33,922 nt of DNA from positions 1 to 33,922 of the forward strand of contig QCRB01000011.1 of assembly GCA_003209425.1 (NCBI GenBank), read 5' to 3'. The notes below the pieces were generated by a model that saw nothing but the letters and a program-made list of their open reading frames with translations, was not told the origin of the DNA and did no database searches. The DNA is from Prochlorococcus sp. AG-459-E08 (lineage in GTDB: Bacteria > Cyanobacteriota > Cyanobacteriia > PCC-6307 > Cyanobiaceae). Position numbers and translations under genes: made by a program. Shown in pieces: positions 7,922 to 17,214 of the stretch. Numbering within the stretch: the first letter of the stretch is position 1; each line of letters begins with the position of its first letter.

Positions 7922-9541
7922 ATGAATTTTAATTTAGAGTTCAAAAAATTAAATAAAAAAACATACCATAGAAAGCACTTTGGGAAAATTCTTACTGTAA
8001 GACTTCCTTGTAATCCAATATTTCCAATAGGTCCTATTTATTTAGCAGATCATATTCATAAATGTTTCCCAAGCATAGAGCAGCAATTTATAGATCTGGC
8101 AATAGTTCCTTCAAATCAAGTTTCTAAATTTTTATGTAGAAAAATTGATCAATTTAGACCTCATCTAATAATTTTTTCATGGAGAGATATACAAATTTAT
8201 GCACCTGTGGATGGCAGAAGTGGAAATCCCTTGCAAAATTCTTTTGAAGTTTTTTACTCAAAAAATATCTTTAAAAAAATTAGAGGTTCTTGGGGAGGAT
8301 TAAAATTAATTGCATCTCATTATGGAGAAATATATAGAAATACTTCTTTAGTCAAAATAGGACTAAAAAGAGCACAAAAATACAATAAAGATATAAAAGT
8401 AATTTTAGGAGGTGGAGCTGTTAGTGTTTTCTATGAACAATTGGGACATTTACTTCCAAAAGGAACAGTGATTTCTGTTGGAGAAGGAGAAAATCTTATT
8501 GAGAAAATCATTAATGGGGATTCGATAGAGCAAGAAAGATGTTATCTTGCTGGACAAAAACCCAGGAATAAATTAATACATGAACAACCCTTGGGCACTT
8601 TTAAAACAGCTTGCAACTACAAATACATCAAATCAATATGGCCAGAGTTCAATTGGTATATTGAAGGGGGAGAATATTATGTAGGAGTACAGACTAAAAG
8701 AGGTTGTCCTCATAATTGTTGTTTCTGTGTTTATACAGTTGTAGAGGGTAAGCAAGTTCGTGTTAATCCAGTTAATGAAGTAATCAAAGAAATGAAGCAA
8801 TTATATAATCTAGGGGTTAGGGGATTTTGGTTCACAGATGCGCAATTTATTCCAGCAAAAAAACATATTGAAGATGCAAAAATTCTTTTACAAGCTATTA
8901 AAGATCAAGGCTGGGACGACATTAATTGGGCTGCATATATTAGAGCAGATAATATTGATGCTGAGCTAGCGCAGCTTATGGTCGATACAGGTATGAGTTA
9001 TTTTGAAATAGGTATCACTTCAGGATCTCAAGAACTTGTTAGAAAAATGAGGCTAGCATATGACCTTAAAACAGTTCTAAATAACTGCAGATTGCTAGTC
9101 AATTCAGGTTTCAAAAATCATGTTTCAGTTAATTATTCATTTAATGTGTTTGATGAAACTCCAAGCACCATAAGACAAACTATTGCTTACCATAGAGAAT
9201 TAGAAAATATTTTTGGCAAAGGCTTAGTTGACCCAGCCATATTCTTTATAGGTTTACAACCTCATACACTTCTCGAGAAGTACGCTTTAGATCATAAAAT
9301 TTTGAAGCCAAATTATAATCCAATGAGTATGATGCCATGGACAGCAAGGAAACTTTTATGGAATCCAGGCTCTTTAGGGGAAAAACTTGGTCAAGTTTGC
9401 TTAGAAGCTTTTGATAATAAAGAAGATGAATTTGGTAAAACAGTTATCAACATTCTGGAGAGAGAATATGGAAAATCCTCTTTAAAAGAATCCTTAAAAG
9501 TTCGTCCACTTTCAGAAAGAAAATTAGCTCATATTAAATAA
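7922..9541 (+). CDS. B12-binding-domain-type radical SAM protein
   Basis: 539 residues. The radical SAM cluster motif C262-PHN-C266-CF-C269 (CxxxCxxC) follows VGVQTKRG, as in the large class of radical SAM enzymes with an N-terminal cobalamin-binding-like domain. The N-terminal part (about 25-200) has the Rossmann-like features of that domain, including FPIGPIYLADHI, HLIIFSWRDI, KVILGGGAVS and SVGEGENLIEKI. The cobalamin His motif (DxHxxG) is not seen, so corrinoid binding is uncertain. After the cluster the TIM-barrel continues (FWFTDAQFIP, WAAYIRADNID, FEIGITSGSQELVRKMR). Substrate is unknown; I can place the superfamily but not a pathway. It follows the two glycosyltransferase genes after 107 bp and converges with clpS. 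Confidence 0.83.
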   Translation: MNFNLEFKKLNKKTYHRKHFGKILTVRLPCNPIFPIGPIYLADHIHKCFPSIEQQFIDLAIVPSNQVSKFLCRKIDQFRPHLIIFSWRDIQIYAPVDGRSGNPLQNSFEVFYSKNIFKKIRGSWGGLKLIASHYGEIYRNTSLVKIGLKRAQKYNKDIKVILGGGAVSVFYEQLGHLLPKGTVISVGEGENLIEKIINGDSIEQERCYLAGQKPRNKLIHEQPLGTFKTACNYKYIKSIWPEFNWYIEGGEYYVGVQTKRGCPHNCCFCVYTVVEGKQVRVNPVNEVIKEMKQLYNLGVRGFWFTDAQFIPAKKHIEDAKILLQAIKDQGWDDINWAAYIRADNIDAELAQLMVDTGMSYFEIGITSGSQELVRKMRLAYDLKTVLNNCRLLVNSGFKNHVSVNYSFNVFDETPSTIRQTIAYHRELENIFGKGLVDPAIFFIGLQPHTLLEKYALDHKILKPNYNPMSMMPWTARKLLWNPGSLGEKLGQVCLEAFDNKEDEFGKTVINILEREYGKSSLKESLKVRPLSERKLAHIK

Positions 9542-9556
9542 TAAATTTAAACTTTA

Positions 9557-9874
9557 CTAATCCTCTTTTTCAATTGAACTTGAAATTCCTTTGGATTTTA
9601 ATGACTCTGAATAGAATTCTGCAGGCTCTAGATCACAAACTATTACCAGACCGACTCCAGTATTATGTGCTTCTAACATTATAGCTATAGCATCTTGCTC
9701 ACTTAATTGCGGAACAACTTCTCTGAGTGAAATAGTGACATATTCCATAGAATTCACTGGATCATTATGAAGTAAAACTTTATATTTTGGAGATTTATTT
9801 TTTAACTCAGCAGGTTTCTTTTCAATCACTGCCGAATTATTACTTCCACTTTGTTCTAATTTTATAGATAGCAT
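9557..9874 (-). CDS. clpS: ATP-dependent Clp protease adaptor ClpS
   Basis: A 105-residue ClpS with a short disordered N-terminus and then the conserved core YKVLLHNDPVNSMEYV. The HNDPVN turn is the N-degron-binding region. The segment AIAIMLEAHNTGVGLV (helix with the M-x-x-A-H-x-x-G motif) contacts ClpC or ClpA. ClpS delivers proteins with destabilising N-terminal residues to the Clp chaperone-protease in the cytoplasm. It lies 30 bp downstream of dapL on the same strand and is probably co-transcribed with it; it converges with the radical SAM gene over a 15-bp gap. Confidence 0.95.
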   Translation of the reverse strand: MLSIKLEQSGSNNSAVIEKKPAELKNKSPKYKVLLHNDPVNSMEYVTISLREVVPQLSEQDAIAIMLEAHNTGVGLVIVCDLEPAEFYSESLKSKGISSSIEKED

Positions 9875-9904
9875 TAATTTCTAAAATCTAAATATCTCTT
9901 ACGA

Positions 9905-11131
9905 TTATATATTAATTATTCTTTCCATTGCATCAATAACATTTGATCGTGAGTTAAATGCCGACAAACGAAAGTAACCTTCTCCGGCTAATCCAAATCC
10001 ACTTCCTGGTGTACCCACAACACTAACTTTTTGAAGAAGGAAATCAAAAAAGTCCCATGATGTCATTTGATCAGGAACTTTAATCCATATATAGGGTGCA
10101 TTATCCCCACCATAAACTTTATATCCTGATGTCTGCAGTTTATCTTTCATAATTGATGCATTTTTCATATAGAAGTCAATTAAACTTCTCACCTCTCTTT
10201 CCCCTTCTAGAGAATATACAGCCTCTGCTCCCCTTTGTACGATGTAGCTTACTCCATTAAATTTTGTAGATTGTCGCCTATTCCAAAGAGACCATATATC
10301 TATTTCCTCATTTTTTGAACTCAAACCTTTGAGGTTCTTAGGTATTACTGTAAAAGCACATCTAACTCCAGTGAACCCTGCTTTCTTTGAAAAAGATCGA
10401 AATTCAATAGCACAATCCTTTGCTCCCTCAATCTCATATATTGAATGAGGAATATCCTTATCTTGAATAAATGCTTCGTAAGCTGCGTCAAATAGTATTA
10501 GAGATTTTTTTTGAAGAGCATAGTCAACCCACTTTTTTAATTCCTCTTTGGTGATTGTTGCTCCAGTAGGATTATTTGGGAAACAGAGATAAATAATATC
10601 AACTCTGTTTTTTGGTAGTTCTGGCAAAAAGTTATTTTCCTCATTTATTGCCAGATATGACAATCCTTGATATGTACCATTCTCTAAAGCATCTCCAGTT
10701 CTTCCCGTCATAACGTTACTATCTACATAAACTGGGTAAACAGGATCTGTTACTGCAATTGAATTATCTTTGCCAAAAATATCTAAAATATTGCTACTGT
10801 CACACTTTGAACCATCTGAAACAAAGATTTCTTCTGGTAGAACATTACAGCCTCGCGCAATAAAATCATGCTCTGCTATTTTTTCTCTGAGCCAAGAATA
10901 ACCTTGTTCAGGTCCATAACCTTTAAATCCTTCATTTGTTCCCATTTCATTTAAAGCTTTACCCATAGCATCTCTACATGCTTTAGGTAGTGGTTCCGTA
11001 ACGTCTCCTATTCCTAGCTTGATTAAGTTAGAGTTCACATTAGACTGAGAATATATTTTTACCCTTTTAGCAATTTCAGGAAATAAATAACCTGCTTTTA
11101 GTTTTAAATAGTTGTCGTTTACTTGTACCAC
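9905..11131 (-). CDS. dapL: LL-diaminopimelate aminotransferase
   Basis: A 408-residue class I/II PLP aminotransferase that converts tetrahydrodipicolinate to LL-diaminopimelate in one step, the route of cyanobacteria and plants for lysine and peptidoglycan precursors. The N-terminus [19 protein letters not shown] is diagnostic for the family. Other marks are FPNNPTG (184-190), the FDAAYEA Asp (D215) that contacts the PLP nitrogen, and the Schiff-base lysine K249 in SFSKKAG. The start is GTG at 11131, supported by the conserved N-terminus; no Shine-Dalgarno is seen. It leads a dapL-clpS unit and diverges from the RNase E gene across 290 bp. Confidence 0.96.
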   Translation of the reverse strand: MVQVNDNYLKLKAGYLFPEIAKRVKIYSQSNVNSNLIKLGIGDVTEPLPKACRDAMGKALNEMGTNEGFKGYGPEQGYSWLREKIAEHDFIARGCNVLPEEIFVSDGSKCDSSNILDIFGKDNSIAVTDPVYPVYVDSNVMTGRTGDALENGTYQGLSYLAINEENNFLPELPKNRVDIIYLCFPNNPTGATITKEELKKWVDYALQKKSLILFDAAYEAFIQDKDIPHSIYEIEGAKDCAIEFRSFSKKAGFTGVRCAFTVIPKNLKGLSSKNEEIDIWSLWNRRQSTKFNGVSYIVQRGAEAVYSLEGEREVRSLIDFYMKNASIMKDKLQTSGYKVYGGDNAPYIWIKVPDQMTSWDFFDFLLQKVSVVGTPGSGFGLAGEGYFRLSAFNSRSNVIDAMERIINI

Positions 11132-11421
11132 TTTAAAAAAAATTTTCCACCAATATAAGGATACTTGATCAACGTGCTTAAGTGGTTATTAGATGTTAGT
11201 ATTAGAGTAGTTATGATTTAATCAAGAGATTGTCGTAGCTACGAATTCAATTTCAAATTGTTTGAAAGTCGTCTAAAGCTTAATACATAGCATTAAATGC
11301 TATTAATTTTGATTTAAAAAGTAAAAAAATACTAACTATAAACTATTACTTTCTTAAAAGATAAAAAAATTCAACTCTTTACTTTAAACGATTTTCAAAA
11401 TATAAACCATTTATAAATTAT
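11132..11421. promoter_or_regulatory. 290-bp divergent intergenic region between dapL and rne; candidate rne leader
   Basis: The second-longest feature-poor stretches in this compact window are this region and 27590-27851, and this one is the longer. It contains a perfect 10-bp palindrome CGTAGCTACG (about 11232-11241), a short perfect hairpin TAGCATT-A-AATGCTA (11288-11302) and a TATGAT hexamer at 11212-11217 that could be a plus-strand -10 box. Its last 100 bases are A/T-rich with U-rich runs just before the rne start. No ORF is seen. RNase E genes elsewhere autoregulate through long 5' leaders with stem-loops and AU-rich sites, so a leader function is plausible, but it is inferred. Confidence 0.4.
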
Positions 11422-13245
11422 ATGTCTCAGCAAATTATCATCGCTGAGCAGGCTCGAATTGCAGCACTACTCACAGATGATCGAGTTGATGAATTAATCG
11501 TCGCACAAGGTCAATATCAAATTGGCGACATTTTCTTAGGAACAGTTGAAAATGTTCTCCCTGGTATTGATGCAGCTTTTATCAATATTGGTGAAAGTGA
11601 AAAAAATGGATTCATCCATGTATCTGATCTAGGTCCATTAAGACTCAAAAAAGGTATATTAGGAATAACTGAATTACTAGAACCAAAACAAAAAGTTCTA
11701 GTACAGGTAATAAAAGAGCCAACGGGATCTAAAGGACCTAGACTAACCGGGAGCATTTCAATCCCTGGAAAGTACTTGATTTTACAGCCATATGGTCAAG
11801 GAATAAATATTTCTAGGAAAATAAATACTGAAACAGAAAGAAACAGATTAAAAGCTCTTGGGGTTTTAATGAAGCCACCTAGCACAGGTTTACTTTTCAG
11901 AACAGAGTCTGAAAATATAAAAGAAGAACTACTTATTGAAGATTTAGAAACTCTTATTCAACAATGGGAAACTACTCTAAAAGTTTCTGAAACTTCTAAT
12001 CCACCAAATTTAATAAAAAGAGATGATGATTTCTCTCTTAAGATCTTGAGAGATCATATTGAATCATCAACTAAAAAAATAATTATCGACAGCAAATTTT
12101 CCGTTGAAAGAGCAAAAGATTTTCTAAAGAATTATGAATCTAGTGTCAACATTGAATTTCACGACAATAATTTAAACCAACATATTTTAGAAAATTACGA
12201 AATTAAAAAAACGATACAGAAAGCTCTTCAACCAAGAGTTGAACTCCCTTCAGGAGGTTATATCATTATTGAACCGACTGAAGCTCTAACAGTAATTGAT
12301 GTAAACTCTGGATCATTTACAAGATCCGCTAACTCAAGACAAACTGTTTTATGGACTAATTGCGAAGCAGCAGTTGAAATCTCAAGACAAATGAAATTAA
12401 GAAATATTGGTGGAGTTATCGTAGTTGATTTTATTGATATGGAATCTAGAAGAGATCAATTCCAGTTACTTGAGCATTTTACTTCAGCAATAAAAGATGA
12501 TTCTGCCAGGCCTCAGATAGCTCAGCTTACTGAATTAGGTTTAGTTGAGTTAACTAGAAAAAGACAAGGTCAAAATATATATGAATTATTCGGTAAAAAA
12601 TGTACTACGTGCAGTGGTACAGGCTACATAGAAAATAAATTAAATTTTGATATATCTAATGAACAAATTAAAAATTTTGAAGAGAAGCCTAATAAATCAA
12701 ACAGTATAAAGCCGCTGGAAATAGATACTTCTCAATCAACTGATAAACAGGAAAAAATCATTGGGAAAGAATTCCTTGATCCCAAAAACCTAAATAGGGA
12801 GGATTATTCTGATAAAAAAGAAATTGATAATAGTGATCTTAACCAATTAAACTCAAAAGAAAAAAATCTAATAACTGTAGATCTTACTAATGATGAAAAA
12901 ATTGTTTTCAGTCAATTAGGTATTAATCCACTTATAAAACTAGGAAAAGAATATCTCACAAGCAATAATTTTGTACGTTTAAAAGATAATAGTAAGGGGA
13001 AAGAAAAAACTTTAGAAGAGAAAAAATCAAAGGCAAAAAAATTAAAAAAAATCTCAAAATCCAAAGAAGCTCTGGAGATGGAAATTAATATTAAAGCAGA
13101 TGCAAATACCAAAGATAAATCAACAATAAAAATAAATAAAACTGAAGACGTTATTTCTTTAGATAATAAATATCAAATCGAGCTTACAGATGAAGTAAAC
13201 AATACAAGAAAAAAAAGAAGAAGATCTTCAGCAAGTTTTGAATAA
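11422..13245 (+). CDS. rne: Ribonuclease E/G with cyanobacterial PNPase-binding tail
   Basis: A 607-residue RNase E/G-family endonuclease central to mRNA decay and rRNA/tRNA processing. An S1-like domain is at about 35-120 ([23 protein letters not shown]). The catalytic DNase I-like domain carries metal-binding Asp residues in DVNSGSF (D293) and DFIDM (D336), matching D303 and D346 of E. coli RNase E. The Zn-link CTTC has C394 and C397. The non-catalytic tail (about 410-595) is Lys/Asn/Asp-rich and disordered. The last residues, [12 protein letters not shown], fit the Arg-rich cyanobacterial motif known to recruit polynucleotide phosphorylase. Its stop overlaps the rnhB start by 8 bp. Confidence 0.96.
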   Translation: MSQQIIIAEQARIAALLTDDRVDELIVAQGQYQIGDIFLGTVENVLPGIDAAFINIGESEKNGFIHVSDLGPLRLKKGILGITELLEPKQKVLVQVIKEPTGSKGPRLTGSISIPGKYLILQPYGQGINISRKINTETERNRLKALGVLMKPPSTGLLFRTESENIKEELLIEDLETLIQQWETTLKVSETSNPPNLIKRDDDFSLKILRDHIESSTKKIIIDSKFSVERAKDFLKNYESSVNIEFHDNNLNQHILENYEIKKTIQKALQPRVELPSGGYIIIEPTEALTVIDVNSGSFTRSANSRQTVLWTNCEAAVEISRQMKLRNIGGVIVVDFIDMESRRDQFQLLEHFTSAIKDDSARPQIAQLTELGLVELTRKRQGQNIYELFGKKCTTCSGTGYIENKLNFDISNEQIKNFEEKPNKSNSIKPLEIDTSQSTDKQEKIIGKEFLDPKNLNREDYSDKKEIDNSDLNQLNSKEKNLITVDLTNDEKIVFSQLGINPLIKLGKEYLTSNNFVRLKDNSKGKEKTLEEKKSKAKKLKKISKSKEALEMEINIKADANTKDKSTIKINKTEDVISLDNKYQIELTDEVNNTRKKRRRSSASFE

Positions 13246-13819
13246 AGTATGCGAAGTTGGAATAGATGAAGTTGGAAGGGGAGCCGTTTTTGGCCCAGTA
13301 TTCTCAGCAGTTGTTGTACTTACTGAAGAAAATAAATGTATCTTAAAAAAATTTGGTGCAATGGATAGTAAAAAATTGACTCCAAAAAAAAGAAAATTAC
13401 TTTTGCCAAAAATTATATTACTAGCTACAGATTATGGAATAGGCCAATCATCTGCTAAAGAAATAGATAAACTTGGCATAAGAGTTGCAACTGAACTTGC
13501 AATGATAAGGGCTCTAAAAAAATTAAAAGAAAAACCAACTCAAATCATAGTTGATGGTCCATTATTAATAAGACCATGGAGCGGAATTCAAAAAAATATA
13601 ATATCAGGAGACTCAAAATTTACTTCAGTTGCATCAGCAAGCATAGTTGCAAAAGTATCTCGCGACAATCTAATGGAAAGGTTAGAAAAAAAATACTCAG
13701 GTTACTTAATATTTAAAAATAAAGGTTATGGAACTAGGGAGCATATGTCAATTATCAAAGAAAAAGGCATAACTAATCTTCATAGGAAAAGTTTTTTAAA
13801 AAATTTAAATCTTATTTAA
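13238..13819 (+). CDS. rnhB: Ribonuclease HII
   Basis: A 193-residue RNase HII that cuts RNA in RNA-DNA hybrids and removes misincorporated ribonucleotides. The N-terminal motif GIDEVGRG supplies catalytic D10 and E11. IVDGPLL supplies D106, and [20 protein letters not shown] contains the next conserved acidic and Ser/Lys block. The only usable start upstream of the catalytic Asp is the TTG at 13238, which lies inside the end of rne in another frame, giving an 8-bp overlap. Translation is therefore probably coupled to rne. The 3' end overlaps the convergent DUF1997-like gene by 15 bp. Confidence 0.94.
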   Translation: MNKVCEVGIDEVGRGAVFGPVFSAVVVLTEENKCILKKFGAMDSKKLTPKKRKLLLPKIILLATDYGIGQSSAKEIDKLGIRVATELAMIRALKKLKEKPTQIIVDGPLLIRPWSGIQKNIISGDSKFTSVASASIVAKVSRDNLMERLEKKYSGYLIFKNKGYGTREHMSIIKEKGITNLHRKSFLKNLNLI

Positions 13820-14323
13820 TTCACTCCAATCTAGGAAATCTTTAACTAATTGCTGTTGAACTCTTGATTTTATACCCAATAAAATACCATTTAATACAGA
13901 ATGACCAGTAGATTCCAAAATTTTCTTGGGCACCAGCTTCAATAAAGGGGGTTGACTGACAGATACACCTAAAAGAGCCTCTCCTTCTAATCCAATATCA
14001 GTTGCTTCTAAATTAGCTCTCAAGATAAGATTAAAATCATCTATTATCCCCAAACCATCTAATTTACTATCAAGAGCGCTCATTCTTAATATTCCATCTA
14101 TATTCTCTACCGCTATTGAAACAACCGGGTTAATATCTAATTGGAAAACCTTAAAACTTGTTACTGTATACTTGTATTTACCTTCCCCTTCAGGTTCTAA
14201 TTTTTTGGAGTCAAGCATTGCTCCAACAACTCTTTCTTCTTCCAAAAGATATTTAGAAAGATACTCTTTATTTCGTCTTACAGAAAGCTTCAGTTTCTGT
14301 TTAGCATCAAAAGACAACAGCAT
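13805..14323 (-). CDS. DUF1997-like conserved cyanobacterial protein
   Basis: A 172-residue soluble protein that looks like the DUF1997 family of cyanobacteria and plastids, which has a START/polyketide-cyclase-like beta-rich shape. Visible features are an N-terminal strand pattern ([13 protein letters not shown]), the short helix [13 protein letters not shown], and alternating strands ([25 protein letters not shown]). A C-terminal helix runs through [21 protein letters not shown]. No catalytic motif is recognisable and the function is unknown. It starts at ATG 14323, diverges from pheA across 52 bp, and overlaps the end of rnhB. Confidence 0.75.
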   Translation of the reverse strand: MLLSFDAKQKLKLSVRRNKEYLSKYLLEEERVVGAMLDSKKLEPEGEGKYKYTVTSFKVFQLDINPVVSIAVENIDGILRMSALDSKLDGLGIIDDFNLILRANLEATDIGLEGEALLGVSVSQPPLLKLVPKKILESTGHSVLNGILLGIKSRVQQQLVKDFLDWSELNKI

Positions 14324-14375
14324 TTTCTATACCACTCCAATGCTAATTTGATCTCTTTTTTTCTTACAATTAATC

Positions 14376-15221
14376 ATGCGCAAACAAGTTGCATATTTAG
14401 GTCCTAGAGGGACATACGCAGAAAAAGCAGCTAATATTTTATCAAAGCTTGCAAATTTTCAGACACCTATATTTGTACCATGTAATGGGTTACATTCAGT
14501 CATTAAATCAATAGCCTACAACAATTGTGATGCTGCTGTAGTTCCTATTGAAAATTCTGTAGAGGGCGCAGTTACAGCGACTCTAGATGCTCTTTGGAAA
14601 TTTCCAGATATTTTTATTAATAAAGCTATTGTTTTACCAATAAAGCATGCATTAATTAGTGATGGAGAACTTTCAATCATCTCAGAAGTATTATCTCATC
14701 CTCAAGCTCTAGCTCAATGTTCAGAATGGTTATCTGAAAATCTTCCTAATGCGATCCCTCTTCCAACAAATTCAACGTCAGAAGCTGTCAATATGGTAAA
14801 GGGGAGCAAATTTAGAGCAGCTATTGGTTCAAAATCATTAATTCAAATTGAAGGACTTAAGGAATTAGCCTTCCCTATTAATGATGTGCCTGGCAATTGT
14901 ACTAGATTTGTCTTATTGAGCAAAAAGCCAAATTCTAATTCATCTAATATTGCCAGTTTTGCTTTCTCACTAATATCAAATAAACCCGGAGCTTTACTTA
15001 AAGCTTTAAATTACATTGCAGATTTTGGATTCAATATGAGTAAAATTGAATCTAGACCTTCTAAAAGAGAGTTCGGAGAATATATAATTTATATTGATCT
15101 AGAAATAGATCAGCAAAATAATATTGAAATTTTTCTTGAACTTAAAAACCAACTAAGACCTCTATGCAAGAATTTTGTAGATTTTGGAAATTATTTTTCT
15201 GAGAATGTTGAATTAGATTAA
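14376..15221 (+). CDS. pheA: Prephenate dehydratase with ACT regulatory domain
   Basis: A 281-residue monofunctional prephenate dehydratase, converting prephenate to phenylpyruvate for phenylalanine synthesis. The catalytic domain begins VAYLGPRGTYAEKAA and includes VPIENSVEGAVTATLD and the signature Thr in NCTRFVLLSK. The C-terminal ACT domain (about 193-275) has NKPGALLKAL and the ESRPSKREFGEYIIYIDL motif that binds phenylalanine for feedback inhibition. There is no fused chorismate mutase. The stop codon is separated by one base from the stop of the convergent methyltransferase gene. Confidence 0.95.
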   Translation: MRKQVAYLGPRGTYAEKAANILSKLANFQTPIFVPCNGLHSVIKSIAYNNCDAAVVPIENSVEGAVTATLDALWKFPDIFINKAIVLPIKHALISDGELSIISEVLSHPQALAQCSEWLSENLPNAIPLPTNSTSEAVNMVKGSKFRAAIGSKSLIQIEGLKELAFPINDVPGNCTRFVLLSKKPNSNSSNIASFAFSLISNKPGALLKALNYIADFGFNMSKIESRPSKREFGEYIIYIDLEIDQQNNIEIFLELKNQLRPLCKNFVDFGNYFSENVELD

Positions 15222-15222
15222 C

Positions 15223-16158
15223 TTATCCCCTACATTTATACACACCGAACTCCATTAGACCTTTTCTAAATGCCCAGTTCATAAGAAGTATGGTTGGAAT
15301 TTCTCTAAAAGATTTGATTATCGCCAAAGGTCCAAGAGACAATATCGTAGAAGGTCTTCGAATTCCTTCAAGAATGGAGTCATTCCATGAAGGATTTGTA
15401 AAAGAATTCCAATTTTCAGAAATAATTTTTCCTGCACTATTTTTATTAGTTCTAAGAATATTACTAAATTCGTTAATACTCATAAAGTTTGGGTGGACCC
15501 ATTGTTCAAGTAATTGTTTAAGTACTAATTTCTCAATAAAAGATGGAGGATATGCACTTAAATCTCTTGAGTTCCAATCAGCCAATGCTAAGTATCCTCC
15601 AGGCCTCAAATTTCTCAGCATCTCATCCGCAAACTTAGCTTTATCATTCATATGCGCTCCAGCCTCAACACTCCAAATAGCATCGAATGATCCATCTTCA
15701 AATTTCAAATCTAATGCATCCATAACTTGGAAATTGCAATTAAGTTCTAAGGGAGTAAGTTCTCTTGCTCTTTTTACTTGAGCTGGACTAATAGTAATTC
15801 CAGTAACATTGAATCCATAGTATTTTGCAAGAATCCTAGAACTACCTCCAATTCCGCAACCTACATCAAGTATTCTGGACCCTTTTGGCAATTTGTCTAA
15901 ACCACTCCACTTGACTAACTCATGAACAAACTTGACTTTAGCCTTTCTAAAATCAATATATTTTTTTCCTGCGGGATAAAAGCCCAAATGTATATGCTCT
16001 CCCCATAATCTTTCGAGTAATTTATCTTGGGTCCAAGCATCATATGCAGATGCGACAGTGCCAGAAGTAATATATTTTCTAGCATTAATTCTCCAGATAA
16101 AAGATAAAGCTAAAAAGAATAAAACAATGATTAAAAAAGGCAATAGAGATTCAATCAT
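15223..16158 (-). CDS. MPBQ/MSBQ methyltransferase (tocopherol/plastoquinone pathway, Sll0418-like)
   Basis: 311 residues. An N-terminal membrane anchor (about 4-24) is followed by a class I SAM methyltransferase. The SAM-binding motif I is ILDVGCGIGGSSRIL, followed by NVTGITISPAQVKRA and the acidic motif DGSFDAIWSVEAGAHM. Conserved family blocks are YDAWTQDKLLERLWGEHIHLG near the front and KSFREIPTILLMNWAFRKGL at the end. These match, from memory, the cyanobacterial 2-methyl-6-phytyl-1,4-benzoquinol methyltransferase of Synechocystis (Sll0418), which methylates the ring in tocopherol and plastoquinone synthesis at membranes. The ATG directly follows the stop of the Lon-N gene with no spacer, so it is very likely co-translated from the same transcript. 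Confidence 0.9.
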   Translation of the reverse strand: MIESLLPFLIIVLFFLALSFIWRINARKYITSGTVASAYDAWTQDKLLERLWGEHIHLGFYPAGKKYIDFRKAKVKFVHELVKWSGLDKLPKGSRILDVGCGIGGSSRILAKYYGFNVTGITISPAQVKRARELTPLELNCNFQVMDALDLKFEDGSFDAIWSVEAGAHMNDKAKFADEMLRNLRPGGYLALADWNSRDLSAYPPSFIEKLVLKQLLEQWVHPNFMSINEFSNILRTNKNSAGKIISENWNSFTNPSWNDSILEGIRRPSTILSLGPLAIIKSFREIPTILLMNWAFRKGLMEFGVYKCRG

Positions 16159-16815
16159 TTAATTTTCTTTTATATCAGGAAAACTTTCTTTCAATGCAGT
16201 CCTTGCAGCAAGTTGCTTTCGTGTATGATCAAGCATTTCGTATTCTCGTTGCAGACGTGTATAAGTACTTCTTTCTTCTAAAAGTCTTTGCTGTTCCTCT
16301 GCAACAGGACCACCTAAATGAGCAGCTATCCAAAATGATAATTCCATGGGATTATCAGGTAATTTATCGGGTAGATTTTTCTTAGTATTTGTCAATTTAC
16401 TTGTTAAATTGATAACATCACCAAGTGCTTCAGTAACAGAGCCTTTTAATGTATCTAATCTCTGAAGGTTTTCAACATTATCATCACTAATCCAACTGAC
16501 CATAGCGGAGCAAAATGGTGTAGAACGAATTACTTCTAAGATTTGAAATCTTTGTTGTCCGAGAGTAATAATATTACTTCTACCATCTTCTGAAGTTTGA
16601 TGTTTTATTATTTGAGCACAGCATCCAATGTTAGCCATACTTTTGGTAGTTGGATCCCATTTTATTACTCCGAACATAGAATCACTTTCTAAAACAGATT
16701 GAAGCATTATTCTGTATCTAGATTCAAAGATATGCAAAGGCAATACTTCTTGAGGGAAAAGAACTACGTCTGGCAAAGGAAATATAGGTAATTCCCTTAC
16801 AGAGAGCTCTCCCAT
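16159..16815 (-). CDS. Stand-alone Lon substrate-binding (LON-N) domain protein
   Basis: A 218-residue protein consisting of the Lon protease N-terminal domain only: ELPIFPLPDVVLFPQEVLPLHIFESRYRIML at the front (split as ELPIFPLPDVVLFPQ then EVLPLHIFESRYRIML) and TLGQQRFQILEV in the middle. A helical C-terminal part ends in REYEMLDHTRKQLAAR. No AAA+ or protease domain is present. Such single-domain proteins are common in cyanobacteria and their role is unclear; an adaptor or substrate-recognition function is inference. It starts 54 bp downstream of rpsJ and abuts the methyltransferase gene, extending the str operon. Confidence 0.88.
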   Translation of the reverse strand: MGELSVRELPIFPLPDVVLFPQEVLPLHIFESRYRIMLQSVLESDSMFGVIKWDPTTKSMANIGCCAQIIKHQTSEDGRSNIITLGQQRFQILEVIRSTPFCSAMVSWISDDNVENLQRLDTLKGSVTEALGDVINLTSKLTNTKKNLPDKLPDNPMELSFWIAAHLGGPVAEEQQRLLEERSTYTRLQREYEMLDHTRKQLAARTALKESFPDIKEN

Positions 16816-16869
16816 TTAAACCTCATAATTATTTTTATACTAAACAATTTAAGTCGTTTTTGGGATCTA

Positions 16870-17190
16870 TCAGAGTTTAACTTCTATATCTACACCACTG
16901 GGAAGATCTAACTTCATTAAAGCATCAATAGTTTTTGCAGAGGGACTATAAATATCAATTATCCTCCGATGAGTTCTTGTTTCAAAATGTTCTCTAGAAT
17001 CTTTATCAACGTGCGGAGACCTTAATACGCAATAAATTTTCCTTTTTGTTGGCAAAGGTATAGGGCCAATTGCTGAAGCTGAGGTAGTATCAGCAGTTTG
17101 GATTATTTTATCGCAAGACAAATCAAGCATCCTTCTATCAAAGGCTTTTAGCCTTATTCTTATTTTTTGTTGTGCTATTGATGCAGTCAT
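16870..17190 (-). CDS. rpsJ: 30S ribosomal protein S10
   Basis: 106 residues with S10 family blocks [43 protein letters not shown] and [11 protein letters not shown], ending in [12 protein letters not shown]10 sits in the 30S head and is also the NusE transcription antitermination factor. Here it is at the end of the str operon after tuf, as in other cyanobacteria, rather than heading an S10 operon. A 102-bp spacer with a perfect hairpin separates it from tuf, so its expression may be set partly independently. Confidence 0.98.
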   Translation of the reverse strand: MTASIAQQKIRIRLKAFDRRMLDLSCDKIIQTADTTSASAIGPIPLPTKRKIYCVLRSPHVDKDSREHFETRTHRRIIDIYSPSAKTIDALMKLDLPSGVDIEVKL

Positions 17191-17214
17191 AATTTCAAAT
17201 TAATTTATGGTGGG

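Noticed and set aside
15290-15781. 163-codon plus-strand open frame
   Set aside because: Antisense shadow of the MPBQ/MSBQ methyltransferase; no family resemblance.
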